A DNA stretch of 45,720 nucleotides from a virus. A model generated the notes under the pieces. That model ran no database searches. It worked only from the letters and a program-made list of their open reading frames with translations, and was not told the origin of the DNA. Both the position numbers and the translations under genes were made by a program. Below, piece after piece: positions 37,890-45,616 of the stretch (position 1 is the stretch's first letter; every line of letters starts with the position of its first letter). Where the stretch lies: the IMG/VR virus record IMGVR_UViG_3300046653_000037, positions 1 to 45,720 of that record; one strand, written 5' to 3'.

Positions 37890-37967
37890 CTTTTAACACT
37901 CCAATATATCCGAGCAGGTAAATTACCGTAAAGTTAGAATAACGTACAGCCCTGCTGGTGTGCCTAT

Positions 37968-37996
37968 ACCATAGTACTATACGTCAGCTCTGTCAA
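37968..37996 (-). promoter_or_regulatory. Leftward promoter (TTGACA-17-TATGGT)
   Basis: On the minus strand TTGACA (37996-37991) and TATGGT (37973-37968) with a 17-bp spacer. It serves the RHH and GIY-YIG genes and is the nearest recognisable promoter upstream of the cassette array, thus a candidate for the Pc-like role. Confidence 0.8.
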
Positions 37997-37999
37997 GTG

Positions 38000-38656
38000 T
38001 TAAATCTTCCCTTTATCTTTCATATGCGTGTGAAAGTCATCAATGATAGCCTTTACATATCCATCATTCCATCGTGTCCGGCCCATGTCTTCCAGTTCGT
38101 CTATCTTTGCTTTTATCAGGTCGGAGAACTTTACCGTATCCCAAAATGACGATGACTCTAGGAAAACTAGATGATGCGTACCGTCTCCGTTGTCTATATT
38201 CTTGATAACGTGCCCTTTGATTTTATCATCTCCCATATCAGCGACAAGGATAAAAGCAGATACAAGGTTGTCGGGTACGTCTATTTCATGGATAGGCGCG
38301 TAATCTTCCATATCTTTATCGTAAAGGTCTTGAGGAGTAAGGTGTAGGCGCGGGTTTTCATGTTTGAGGATATCGCAGAGATTGGTATACAGTTTCCATA
38401 AAAGGGCGTTTTCGGATACGGTACGATCATCGTAATACGCTTTGATAGTTATTTCCAGTTCACAAGGCTCTTTCCCTTTCGAGACTCTTTTATCATTAAC
38501 GTCAAAAGTGTTTCGTAGCCATTCCCTGAAAATCTGCTTGTATCCGATATCGTAACGGGCTATAAAAACGTTCTTTGCCAGCCCTTGCGCGTTGGTAGAG
38601 ACGAAACGCTTATAGTCTGCTATATCAACTGTTCCACGGAAAAAGAGTTTTTTCAT
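38000..38656 (-). CDS. Hypothetical recombination/nuclease-accessory protein
   Basis: A 218-aa protein read leftward. The middle (RTVSENALLWKLYTNLCDIL) resembles the helix found in NinB/HNHc-type phage recombination accessory proteins, and it follows SSB-like and ERF genes, but the family is not certain. Remaining parts: ELEITIKAYYDDRTV, HEIDVPDNLVSAFILVADMG and a C-terminal helix. No zinc or HNH residues are obvious. Confidence 0.5.
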   Translation of the reverse strand: MKKLFFRGTVDIADYKRFVSTNAQGLAKNVFIARYDIGYKQIFREWLRNTFDVNDKRVSKGKEPCELEITIKAYYDDRTVSENALLWKLYTNLCDILKHENPRLHLTPQDLYDKDMEDYAPIHEIDVPDNLVSAFILVADMGDDKIKGHVIKNIDNGDGTHHLVFLESSSFWDTVKFSDLIKAKIDELEDMGRTRWNDGYVKAIIDDFHTHMKDKGKI

Positions 38657-38833
38657 TTAGTTATTTCCCCAATCAGAATCACAATATCCGTAACTATCTT
38701 GTTCCTCATTTTTTGCCATTTGGTTTTCAACCATTTTCAATATATTTAATAACCACAAGTTTGTTAAAGGTTTTTCTCCATTCTTTTCAACTGACCTTTC
38801 TAATATTTCCATTAATACGATTAGGTCTATCAT
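38657..38833 (-). CDS. Small helical protein
   Basis: A 58-aa protein read leftward; ATG at 38833 is preferred to a TTG at 38845 because AAGGA is well spaced only from the ATG. It contains MIDLIVLMEILERSVEKNGE and a polar C-terminus (SYGYCDSDWGNN). No recognised family. Confidence 0.5.
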   Translation of the reverse strand: MIDLIVLMEILERSVEKNGEKPLTNLWLLNILKMVENQMAKNEEQDSYGYCDSDWGNN

Positions 38834-38849
38834 TTTAGATTTCAATCCT

Positions 38850-38880
38850 TAAAAACAAACCCGCCATATTTCAGACGGGT
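38850..38880 (-). terminator. Possible leftward terminator
   Basis: ACCCG/CGGGT (38876-38880 with 38859-38863) followed, on the minus strand, by TTTGTTTTT. A short stem with a 12-base loop, so it is probably partial; it separates the SSB-like gene from the next two genes. Confidence 0.45.
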
Positions 38881-38895
38881 AAAAGTCGGGTTAGA

Positions 38896-39408
38896 TTAAT
38901 AGTTCGGCGGTGCGTCATCCGGCGCGCTACCGGAATAATCGTCAGGATTGGAACCGTCGGAGAATCCGCTATTTGATTTTGAGGGCGCACCGTTCTGTGC
39001 TTTTTTCCATTCGTCAAACTCGATTTCTGCTTTTGATTTCGGTTCGAGGTAATGTTTTCCATTTTTTGGATTAACCTTTTCGGTTTCAACAAACTCAAAA
39101 ACCCCATGTCTGCCAGGAATCTTTGAAAGTATCCAATCGTCACCCTCGCCGTTTTTGCAGGCTTGCTCAAGGTCGCTCGGCTTCAATTCAAGTCCAACGA
39201 TCCAGCTTGTCAAAAATCTGTTAAACATTTTCGACTGCCAGAGGGTAACGTTAACCGGATGATCGGTTGATTGTCCTAGGCAATAGGTGATATTTAACCC
39301 TTGTGTTCCGGTGTTGGAACCAGTTATATACTTTACCGCAAGTACGGTAAGCTCATGAGTCCCCGGCCCGAAAGAACTTTCATTCTTGTAGTTGTCAGTC
39401 ATTCCCAT
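38896..39408 (-). CDS. Single-stranded DNA-binding protein-like
   Basis: A 170-aa protein read leftward. An OB-like N-terminal part (GTHELTVLAVKYITGSNTGT, LNITYCLGQSTDHPVNVTLW) and a KIPGRHGVFEFVETEKVNPK strand pair, with an acidic, Asp/Ser/Pro-rich C-terminal tail (NPDDYSGSAPDDAPPNY) as in SSBs. In the same operon as an ERF annealing protein, which commonly travels with an SSB. Confidence 0.6.
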   Translation of the reverse strand: MGMTDNYKNESSFGPGTHELTVLAVKYITGSNTGTQGLNITYCLGQSTDHPVNVTLWQSKMFNRFLTSWIVGLELKPSDLEQACKNGEGDDWILSKIPGRHGVFEFVETEKVNPKNGKHYLEPKSKAEIEFDEWKKAQNGAPSKSNSGFSDGSNPDDYSGSAPDDAPPNY

Positions 39409-39412
39409 TCTG

Positions 39413-40294
39413 TTACTCCTCTATCTTTTCATAAGTGATATTGTTGTCAATCATGTACTGACGCAACGCGAGCAATACAGATTTTTTACCTTTGAAGCGC
39501 ATTAAATAAGTTATTTCAGGATCGTTGTCAAAAGCCTCTCCCATTGCTTGCGCGGCAATACTGGCAATTGGTTCGTTTTTTTGTTCCTGAATAGACTCGC
39601 TGTCAAGTTCTTTTTGGGCAACTTGTTTAGCCTTTAATGATTCACGTTCTTTGCGTTCAGCCTCTTCTTTTGCGAGACGTTCGCGATTTTCTCGGAGTCG
39701 GTTGCCTTGCTGAATTGTTGCGCCAATGTCGAGAGTTTCAAGAAAAATAGGCTTAAGCGTATCAACGTCAACCCCAAAAGCCTCAATGGTTTTAATCCCG
39801 TCATAAATATCGGATATCTTCTTTTCGATTTCCTCGAAGATGTCTTTATTCTTTGCGGTTTTATTTAACCATTTCTGGTCAAAAATCTTGTCAAGTTTTA
39901 CAAGATCAAAGTTTTGAACAGACCAGAACTGTTCAATTTGTGCGCGCTTGATTGACTTCTCTTCATCTTCTTTTACCTTTACAATCGCATCAAGCGCAAG
40001 AGACGCGGAATCGATTTTCTTTTCAACTCGCTTGCATTTTTCTTCAAAGGTATCAATACCGAAGCGTGCAAAGGCGCGCTTGATAATATCGATACGTTTG
40101 GCTGATACGGTTTTTTTGGAAGCGTTTAAGGTAGCGCGGTCTTTTTTTGCCGAGTCCGCGTCTCCCTTGTAATTTTCAGGGGTATACTCAAGAAGTTTTT
40201 CGTCAACAAATATTTCAAGTTCATCAACGTTTGTTTCTAGTTTTCCCGTGTCAACCGCTTTTTCAATTAAAGCGATTTCCCTTGATTCACTCAT
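39413..40294 (-). CDS. DUF1351 protein
   Basis: A 293-aa helical protein read leftward. ALIEKAVDTGKLETNVDELE, YTPENYKGDADSAKKDRATL, NASKKTVSAKRIDIIKRAF and FEEKCKRVEKKIDSASLALD match DUF1351, common between the SSB and recombinase genes of phages. A long coiled coil and a short C-terminal helical domain (YLMRFKGKKSVLLALRQYMI) follow. Probably a recombination accessory. Overlaps the ERF stop by four bases. Confidence 0.75.
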   Translation of the reverse strand: MSESREIALIEKAVDTGKLETNVDELEIFVDEKLLEYTPENYKGDADSAKKDRATLNASKKTVSAKRIDIIKRAFARFGIDTFEEKCKRVEKKIDSASLALDAIVKVKEDEEKSIKRAQIEQFWSVQNFDLVKLDKIFDQKWLNKTAKNKDIFEEIEKKISDIYDGIKTIEAFGVDVDTLKPIFLETLDIGATIQQGNRLRENRERLAKEEAERKERESLKAKQVAQKELDSESIQEQKNEPIASIAAQAMGEAFDNDPEITYLMRFKGKKSVLLALRQYMIDNNITYEKIEE

Positions 40295-40890
40295 TTACCA
40301 GCCTCCTGTTTTTTTGCCCATTCATTCCATTTGACAATGTTCTCAAGATTTTTTGCAGTGATTGCATTTTTAGCCTTTACGGCATTCTCTCCTGCTACAA
40401 TACCGCTTGCAATAAATGACTCAAGTGTTACTGTCTGTTTTTCAAGTTCTGCCTTAGCATCTTTTTCAAGTATGGTATCAGGTTTTTTTGTATCGTAAAG
40501 TTTCCCCGATGACCCGTTACCATCGTCATCCTCTTGCGCAATATTAAAAAGCGCGGCGAGTTGGTAACGCCTTGCATAAGTGATAGCGGAACCGGCTTGC
40601 TGAGGATCGTTCTTTGATAACGGCAAAGTAATTGTTCCTTCAATCCATTGTCCTGATTCATGGATGATTCTACAATTAACCGATGCAGTATTTCCGCTAC
40701 CTTCAGGCGATTGAATGATAGCCATTTTGTTGGTAAATAAAACTTCTTTCGTAACGTCGATTAGCTCCGAAAGATCAGCGTACTTGCTTTTGTAAAACGG
40801 ATTAGCGCAGGTTTTTTTTGCATTACCCATTTCAGACTGTGCCTTGATTAAAGCAGGAAAAATCAAGTCTACCTTTTCGGATGTTAACAT
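40291..40890 (-). CDS. ERF-family single-strand annealing protein
   Basis: A 199-aa protein read leftward, AAGGAGA upstream. ERF landmarks: ANPFYKSKYADLSELIDVTK, IIHESGQWIEGTITLPLSKN, DPQQAGSAITYARRYQLAAL. It would anneal complementary single strands during phage recombination. The length is typical of short ERF proteins. Confidence 0.85.
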   Translation of the reverse strand: MLTSEKVDLIFPALIKAQSEMGNAKKTCANPFYKSKYADLSELIDVTKEVLFTNKMAIIQSPEGSGNTASVNCRIIHESGQWIEGTITLPLSKNDPQQAGSAITYARRYQLAALFNIAQEDDDGNGSSGKLYDTKKPDTILEKDAKAELEKQTVTLESFIASGIVAGENAVKAKNAITAKNLENIVKWNEWAKKQEAGK

Positions 40891-40899
40891 TTTATCTCC

Positions 40900-41013
40900 T
40901 TAAAAAAATATATGTACGCCCTTACATTGAGCGTAAACCGCAAGCATTAACCCGATAGTAACCGTGAAGAAAAACACGCCGAATGCAATTTCTAGTTTTG
41001 ATGGTTTTCTCAC
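40900..41013 (-). CDS. Single-span membrane miniprotein
   Basis: A 37-aa frame read leftward, starting at GTG that overlaps the preceding TGA. It is mostly one hydrophobic span (EIAFGVFFFTVTIGLMLAVY) with a short C-terminus. Coupling to the neighbour supports it. Confidence 0.5.
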   Translation of the reverse strand: MRKPSKLEIAFGVFFFTVTIGLMLAVYAQCKGVHIFF

Positions 41014-41282
41014 ATTACTGTCCTTTCGAGAATTGCAAAGCTTTTGAACATTCGCAGTTCTTCGATTTCAGCGTCGATTCGCTTTAATAGCTTTTCTTTG
41101 TCATCGGGGAATCGATAGAGATGATCGGCTATTGTGATATCGCTTTCACCTTTTACCATTCCGCTACCAAAAGTAAATCGATATCCTAAGTCCATCTTTT
41201 CTGTGATCGTTACGATATACAAAAGGCCATGCCTAAACAGCCAGCATTTATCCCCTGATACCAGTTCTTTCCTTTCGTCCAT
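41010..41282 (-). CDS. Hypothetical first gene of the leftward operon
   Basis: A 90-aa protein read leftward with GGAGGTAAGG upstream of its ATG. It contains GDKCWLFRHGLLYIVTITEK and YRFTFGSGMVKGESDITIAD, a small beta-barrel pattern, then a charged helix. The first gene after the promoter at 41303-41331, so it may be an early regulator, but no DNA-binding motif is evident. Confidence 0.6.
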   Translation of the reverse strand: MDERKELVSGDKCWLFRHGLLYIVTITEKMDLGYRFTFGSGMVKGESDITIADHLYRFPDDKEKLLKRIDAEIEELRMFKSFAILERTVM

Positions 41283-41302
41283 TCCTTACCTCCATGTAAA
41301 CA

Positions 41303-41331
41303 AATATAACCGATCATCGCAATATTGTAAA
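41303..41331 (-). promoter_or_regulatory. Leftward early promoter (TTTACA-17-TATATT)
   Basis: Minus strand TTTACA (41331-41326) and TATATT (41308-41303), spacer 17 bp; the same box family as the rightward early promoters. It faces away from the promoter at 41462, so the two early operons diverge here. Confidence 0.85.
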
Positions 41332-41461
41332 GCATAATTATCACTAAATAGTATATATTTATTAAAATAAGTGTATTGCTTATTTATAAAGGTAACTCAC
41401 TATTATATAGAAGATATATGCAAAAATCGTCATAAATCGTTCTAAATAGTGAAAATAAAGC
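41332..41461. other. AT-rich divergent control region, possible origin
   Basis: About 130 bases of extremely AT-rich sequence between divergent early promoters. It has CTAAATAGT twice (near 41344 and 41444) and a tandem pair AAATCGTCAT / AAATCGTTCT near 41424-41445. These could be operator sites or replication iterons. There is no gene. Confidence 0.5.
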
Positions 41462-41490
41462 TTTACATATAAAATACTTTCGTATATACT
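41462..41490 (+). promoter_or_regulatory. Rightward early promoter (TTTACA-17-TATACT)
   Basis: TTTACA at 41462-41467 and TATACT at 41485-41490, spacer 17 bp. It starts the chain of small early genes from 41535. AAGGGG at about 41512 is followed by a three-codon frame (ATG AGC GGT TAA, 41523-41534). Confidence 0.85.
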
Positions 41491-41534
41491 AATATTATCA
41501 AGTGAGAGACAAGGGGTGCAAAATGAGCGGTTAA

Positions 41535-41708
41535 ATGATAGCGATCAAAATAATGTCGAGGCGTTTCGGGGTTAAAACCCTACCGGTTCACTTCGATATT
41601 GATACCCTGAAAATCTGCAAGAAGGTAATCAAGTTTACTTTTATTGATTTGGTATCCGGTGAAGTTTTTCATGGGTGGTATAAAAAATCACTTTTGGGAA
41701 TCGCGTAA
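41535..41708 (+). CDS. Small basic protein
   Basis: A 57-aa protein (MIAIKIMSRRFGVKTLPVHF..., ending KKSLLGIA). Its ATG comes directly after the three-codon MSG frame that has the ribosome site, so translation is probably coupled or restarted. It is basic, beta-rich and of unknown family. First gene of the rightward early operon. Confidence 0.5.
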   Translation: MIAIKIMSRRFGVKTLPVHFDIDTLKICKKVIKFTFIDLVSGEVFHGWYKKSLLGIA

Positions 41709-41786
41709 ATAACAAACCGCCCTTTCGAGGGCAACAGGGCGCAAAGGAAGGACGGGATGAAAGAACAAAAAGAAAGGACATAACCG

Positions 41787-41939
41787 ATGCAATGTATCAG
41801 CGAGAAAGAAGCTATAACAAAATGGCTAGAAGATGGATTTGACGATGTTTTCGAGTTTGAAGATTACGTCAAGTTCCTGGAACGAACGCATATATTCGTT
41901 ATCAGGGAATCAATGGTAACAAAGGAAGGGGAGAAATGA
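41787..41939 (+). CDS. Small acidic protein
   Basis: A 50-aa protein (MQCISEKEAITKWLEDGFDD..., then YVKFLERTHIFVIRES). It is preceded by an eight-codon frame (41758-41784) that could act as a leader peptide. TGA overlaps the next ATG. Family unknown. Confidence 0.5.
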   Translation: MQCISEKEAITKWLEDGFDDVFEFEDYVKFLERTHIFVIRESMVTKEGEK

Positions 41940-42100
41940 AAGACGAAATGACGCTACCTGAAAATAAAACATGTGGAGATTGTAGCCATATAGCAAGATG
42001 CAAGGCTATTTTTGGGCATGTTGAAAGTGACACGTATTGTGATTGGTTTCCTATAAGATTCATAGGAAAAACAATAGAACAAAAGGAACCAACAAAATGA
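41936..42100 (+). CDS. Small zinc-binding protein
   Basis: A 54-aa protein with CGDCSHIARCKAIFG and a later YCDWFPIRF, a C-x2-C-x5-C...C set typical of tiny phage metal-binding proteins. Overlaps both neighbours by four bases. Confidence 0.6.
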   Translation: MKDEMTLPENKTCGDCSHIARCKAIFGHVESDTYCDWFPIRFIGKTIEQKEPTK

Positions 42101-42219
42101 AACGTATCCACGGTGTTTGGAGTGTCTACATTTTCGGTACATGGATAGAATCAGGAACGCTTGATGATGCTTTCGATATGTACCGCAATTACAAGGGTAA
42201 TAACTATGGCAGAAAATAA
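42097..42219 (+). CDS. 40-aa hypothetical protein
   Basis: MKRIHGVWSVYIFGTWIESG..., overlapping the genes on both sides. It contains SGTLDDAFDMYRNYKG, which looks like a short strand-helix unit. No known domain. Confidence 0.45.
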   Translation: MKRIHGVWSVYIFGTWIESGTLDDAFDMYRNYKGNNYGRK

Positions 42220-42364
42220 ACTTTGCATATACTACGAAAACCATGTATGTACGAATCCTTTCCCTTGTGCAAATAAGGTAAGATTTAATGGTGTTCCCTG
42301 TTGCAAAACAAAAGGAAAACTTGATTGGGACAAGCTGAAAGAAACCGAAAAGAGAGGACGGTAA
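42206..42364 (+). CDS. Small Cys-rich protein
   Basis: A 52-aa protein starting at the ATG at 42206 (not 42161). Cysteines at LCIYYENHVCTNPFPCANKV and VPCCKTKG form a likely zinc site. Overlaps the previous gene by 14 bases and shares an A with the next start. Confidence 0.55.
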   Translation: MAENKLCIYYENHVCTNPFPCANKVRFNGVPCCKTKGKLDWDKLKETEKRGR

Positions 42365-42528
42365 TGGAAAAGAAGATTGGCCGTCCTCTCAAAAACTCTG
42401 ATACAGTTTATCATAAAAAGCTAATATCGTTTCCCGAACCTATTCTAAAAATGATTAATGGAAACTTGACGGCTTTTGTAGTACAAGCGACGCTAGAAAA
42501 GTTAGTGCGCGAACAGAACATCAAATAA
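42364..42528 (+). CDS. Small DNA-binding-like protein
   Basis: A 54-aa basic protein starting at 42364. It begins MEKKIGRPLKNSD, in which the GRP core in a Lys context resembles an AT-hook, followed by a strand and helices (KKLISFPEPILKMINGNLTA, QATLEKLVREQN) reminiscent of RHH proteins. A regulatory role is plausible. Confidence 0.5.
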   Translation: MEKKIGRPLKNSDTVYHKKLISFPEPILKMINGNLTAFVVQATLEKLVREQNIK

Positions 42529-42540
42529 AGGCGGTAACCC

Positions 42541-42615
42541 ATGAAATCACTTTTCACCCGTATCATTTCAGTTATTCGATACTTACTAGTAGGTGAGCAT
42601 GATCGGTACAAATAA
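42541..42615 (+). CDS. Possible 24-aa basic peptide
   Basis: MKSLFTRIISVIRYLLVGEH plus four residues; AAGGCGG lies before it. It could be an amphipathic membrane peptide or chance. It precedes the promoter of the structured RNA. Confidence 0.3.
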   Translation: MKSLFTRIISVIRYLLVGEHDRYK

Positions 42616-42616
42616 C

Positions 42617-42645
42617 TTTACATTAACGGTTTTATGTGCTAAAGT
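42617..42645 (+). promoter_or_regulatory. Promoter of the structured RNA (TTTACA-17-TAAAGT)
   Basis: TTTACA at 42617-42622 and TAAAGT at 42640-42645, spacer 17 bp. The start would be about 42652. Confidence 0.7.
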
Positions 42646-42651
42646 GATTAG

Positions 42652-42781
42652 GTATTAAATGGTTTGAACCGTGGAGAAGCATCACTACCTTCTCGACTGC
42701 TCAAGTCGACGTCTAGCAGGACTTTGTAAGTAATCCCGTAGTGAACCCGAAAGGGTGGGATTGCTTGCGAAGTCTTTTTTT
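42652..42781 (+). ncRNA. Candidate structured small RNA or leader of the replication operon
   Basis: About 130 nt between a promoter and a terminator, without a reading frame. Stems: GGTT/AACC near 42661, GAGAAG/CTTCTC (42673-42694), CGACT/AGTCG (42694-42708) and the terminator hairpin below. It could be a free regulatory RNA, an attenuator controlling the replication genes at 42798-45180, or a put-like antitermination RNA. The alternatives cannot be separated by reading. Confidence 0.55.
42720..42781 (+). terminator. Long-stem intrinsic terminator/attenuator
   Basis: GACTTTGTAAG-T-AATCCC (42720-42737) pairs with GGGATT-G-CTTGCGAAGTC (42757-42774) with two G-U pairs. Inside it, ACCC-GAAA-GGGT forms a second stem with a GNRA-type tetraloop. 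Seven T follow. Its ~17-bp length is unusual for a simple terminator. Confidence 0.85.
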
Positions 42782-42797
42782 ATTCTAGGAGAACGAA

Positions 42798-43001
42798 ATG
42801 ATTAGATTAATGGATTTTGTTAGAGCTGATTATGATGAAACAAACGGGACAATAACTCTTGATACCTCGATTGATATGGAAGATGTTTATCCTACGGTAA
42901 CACTTTCGGTAAAGCAATTTTTAGCTATAGCGGACTCATTAAAAAATGAACTATCAAAAAAAGAGATTGAGCAGATTGGAAAGGTAATGAATAAGAAATG
43001 A
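42798..43001 (+). CDS. Hypothetical protein before the replication genes
   Basis: A 67-aa protein with TAGGAG before the ATG. It shows FVRADYDETNGTITLDTSID and a C-terminal helix (QFLAIADSLKNELSKKEIEQ). It overlaps the replisome-organizer start by four bases. Not recognised. Confidence 0.6.
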   Translation: MIRLMDFVRADYDETNGTITLDTSIDMEDVYPTVTLSVKQFLAIADSLKNELSKKEIEQIGKVMNKK

Positions 43002-43870
43002 GCGATACAAAAAAATACTATTGGCTTAAATTAAAACGCGATTTCTTCAAACGGCATGATATAAAGATCATAGAATCACAAGACAACGGAAAAGACTATG
43101 TACTTTTTTATCTAAAACTTTTATTAGAAAGTGTTGACCATAACGGAGAATTAAGGTTTTCAGAAACCGTTCCCTATAATGACAAGATGCTTGCAACGAT
43201 AACAGATACAAACATCGATATAGTAAGATCGGCGGTGAAAATCTTTTCTGAGCTTGGCATGATGGATAGGTTTGATGATGGAACTTTGTATATGGAACAG
43301 GTAAATACAATGCTAGGTTTTGAAACAAGCGATGCTATAAGAATGAGGGAATTGAGAGAAAAGAAAACTCAATTACTTATAGAGCATGGAGATGGTGAAC
43401 AATGTTCAAAAGTGTTCAAAAATCGTTCACCAGAGTTAGAGTTAGATAAAGAGTTAGATAAAGAGATAAAGAAAGAAGATACGCCGGAAATACCGGCTAT
43501 TCCTTCAAAACCTAAAAAAGAAAAAAAACAATTTATACCTCCAACACAAGAAGAGGTTATAAATTATGTACTTGAAAAGCAGTTGGTCATAAGTCCTTAC
43601 GAGTTTTTTTCATACTATTCAAAATTAGACTGGAAAGATGTACAAGGAAATCAGGTAAAAAGCTGGAAGGGCAAAGCAGTAACATGGGATAGCAGGGATA
43701 AAAACAATAATCCTGATAAGTTACCTTATTCAGAAACTCTTAATCCGGATATTAAGACGAGCACCGCGCCGACTTTCCGCGCCGATTGTTGCGGTACGGA
43801 AGTTGACTTGCTTTTAGGATTCTGTAAAGTATGCGGGAAACAATTCAAAAAGGATGGTACTCCAAAATGA
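42998..43870 (+). CDS. Phage replisome organizer (initiator/helicase loader)
   Basis: A 290-aa protein. The N-terminus (KKYYWLKLKRDFFKRHDIKI, YVLFYLKLLLESVDHNGELR, ARSAVKIF-type helix and LGMMDRFDDGTLYMEQV) matches the Phage_rep_org_N winged-helix domain. A Lys-rich linker leads to a C-terminal helical part (WKDVQGNQVKSWKGKAVTWD) and a zinc ribbon CCGTEVDLLLGFCKVCGKQ. It would bind the origin and load the helicase encoded next to it. Confidence 0.82.
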   Translation: MSDTKKYYWLKLKRDFFKRHDIKIIESQDNGKDYVLFYLKLLLESVDHNGELRFSETVPYNDKMLATITDTNIDIVRSAVKIFSELGMMDRFDDGTLYMEQVNTMLGFETSDAIRMRELREKKTQLLIEHGDGEQCSKVFKNRSPELELDKELDKEIKKEDTPEIPAIPSKPKKEKKQFIPPTQEEVINYVLEKQLVISPYEFFSYYSKLDWKDVQGNQVKSWKGKAVTWDSRDKNNNPDKLPYSETLNPDIKTSTAPTFRADCCGTEVDLLLGFCKVCGKQFKKDGTPK

Positions 43871-45180
43871 TGATAGAAGGTGACGCGGAAAGATATGTCT
43901 TAGGTGCGATGCTTATGAATAATGGTTTAATTCTCGATGTTCAAAAAGAATTAAAACCGGATGATTTTACCAGCGATGCAAACAGGCGCATATATGATGC
44001 TATTATAAAGCTTAATGCAAAAAATGTTCATGCCGATATCCAGACTGTTTGGCTGGAAGTAAAGGATACAATTTCACCCGGATATGTTGCAACCCTTACG
44101 GATATAGAAACGGCTTCAACATGGAAACACAATACCGAAAAGGTTAAAAGCGCCGCTTTACGACGAATATACACAGGACTTGCCGCGAATCTTTTAGAGG
44201 CTTGCAAAAAAGATATAGACAATGGGTTTGAAATAACTCGAATCGTTTCAGAAATAAGCGGGGTACATGATAGATCGGCTCGACGTGGTAGCCGGAATCT
44301 TGCGGAAGTGTGCGGAAACGTAATCAATAGAATTGAGGAAGCTAAGAACAATAAAAATAAAGGATTACGCGGTATTGATACAGGATATGACGCATTGAAC
44401 AGAATAACGGATGGATTTTATCCGGAATATATTTTGCTTGCCGCAAGAACTGGAAAAGGAAAATCGGCGATTGCCTTAAACATGGCATATAATATGATTT
44501 TACGTGGAAAGAAACCGGCATACTTTTCCCTTGAGATGACAGCCGAGGAATGCGTCGAGCGAATGCTTTCAACCGGAACCGATATTGGAACGCGACAATT
44601 TTCATATGGTAATATTCAAAACGATCAGTATAAAACAATTGTTGATTCAATGGCAAAAATATTTGATTCTGGAATTATGTTTGATGATATCATGGGACAA
44701 AATATATTTGAGATTGAAGCAAAGATAAAAGCTTTTGTCAGGGTAGAAAAATGTGATGCTATTTTTATAGATCATTTTGCATTGATTCAATCAACAGAAA
44801 TAAGAATTCCGCGTACAGAACAATGCTCTATGATATCAAAACGGATTATGAAGTTGGTTAAAGAATTGCGCGTTCCTATAATTGTGGTCTGCCAGCTTAA
44901 TCGTATTGCAGAGGAAGATCCGCCTAAAGTTTCTCACCTTGCAGAGTCTGGATACCTTGAACAAGACGCTCAATTAATCATACTTATGGATCGTGATAGA
45001 TCAGCGGAAGAAGGCAAAGATTATATTGAAACTAAACTGTACATTGATAAAAACAGACATGGGCCAAGCGGTGTAGTAGAACTAGATTTCTATCCTGATA
45101 TTGTTACTTTTAAGGCAAGTGACAGAAATCCAGTTGATACAAGATTCCCTAAAAAAGAGAAAAAGGATGGTAAGAAATGA
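43867..45180 (+). CDS. DnaB-type replicative helicase
   Basis: A 437-aa protein; the ATG at 43867 overlaps the previous TGA and is chosen over an in-frame ATG at 43831. The N-terminal helical domain is DnaB-like (GDAERYVLGAMLMNNGLILD). The RecA-like domain has Walker A AARTGKGKS at about 193-201, YFSLEMTAEECVERML, AIFIDHFALI (Walker B) and VVCQLNRIAEEDPPKVSHLA. Drives fork unwinding. Confidence 0.88.
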   Translation: MMIEGDAERYVLGAMLMNNGLILDVQKELKPDDFTSDANRRIYDAIIKLNAKNVHADIQTVWLEVKDTISPGYVATLTDIETASTWKHNTEKVKSAALRRIYTGLAANLLEACKKDIDNGFEITRIVSEISGVHDRSARRGSRNLAEVCGNVINRIEEAKNNKNKGLRGIDTGYDALNRITDGFYPEYILLAARTGKGKSAIALNMAYNMILRGKKPAYFSLEMTAEECVERMLSTGTDIGTRQFSYGNIQNDQYKTIVDSMAKIFDSGIMFDDIMGQNIFEIEAKIKAFVRVEKCDAIFIDHFALIQSTEIRIPRTEQCSMISKRIMKLVKELRVPIIVVCQLNRIAEEDPPKVSHLAESGYLEQDAQLIILMDRDRSAEEGKDYIETKLYIDKNRHGPSGVVELDFYPDIVTFKASDRNPVDTRFPKKEKKDGKK

Positions 45181-45431
45181 AAACAAAAGAGATTGACGCA
45201 ATCGTTCGCCCGTTTACGATGGAAGAGGCAAGAACAAAAATTGGTAAATATATTATAAAGCGTCCGGGTGTATTTTTGGAAGACGACGGAAGCGTTTATC
45301 AAATATTGGATGTCAAAGACGATGGATTTACTTTTTTTGAAAAAGATTATTTTCATGAAAGTTATAGGTTTGTAAATATTATTTATGATTATTTATTCGA
45401 AGATGGTTCGTTTATTGGAGTGTATAAATGA
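45177..45431 (+). CDS. Hypothetical protein
   Basis: An 84-aa protein overlapping the helicase stop by four bases. It contains PFTMEEARTKIGKYIIKRPG and a beta-rich centre (SVYQILDVKDDGFTFFEKDY). No known family. Part of the replication operon. Confidence 0.6.
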   Translation: MKTKEIDAIVRPFTMEEARTKIGKYIIKRPGVFLEDDGSVYQILDVKDDGFTFFEKDYFHESYRFVNIIYDYLFEDGSFIGVYK

Positions 45432-45616
45432 TATTTAAAAATGTTTATATAAAAGACGAAGACATAACACGAACAGAATATTTAGATTCTTATAATTCAG
45501 TAAGGTTTCACCGCGTTCATCATTCTGCTGGATGTGAAAGCATAACAATAAAATGTATAAAAGAAGAATATGAAAATGAAATAATGTTTCTACAAAGACG
45601 GATGGAGAGCAAATGA
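45428..45616 (+). CDS. Hypothetical protein
   Basis: A 62-aa protein overlapping both neighbours by four bases. It includes VYIKDEDITRTEYLDSYNSV and a C-terminal amphipathic helix. No recognised domain. Confidence 0.55.
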   Translation: MIFKNVYIKDEDITRTEYLDSYNSVRFHRVHHSAGCESITIKCIKEEYENEIMFLQRRMESK

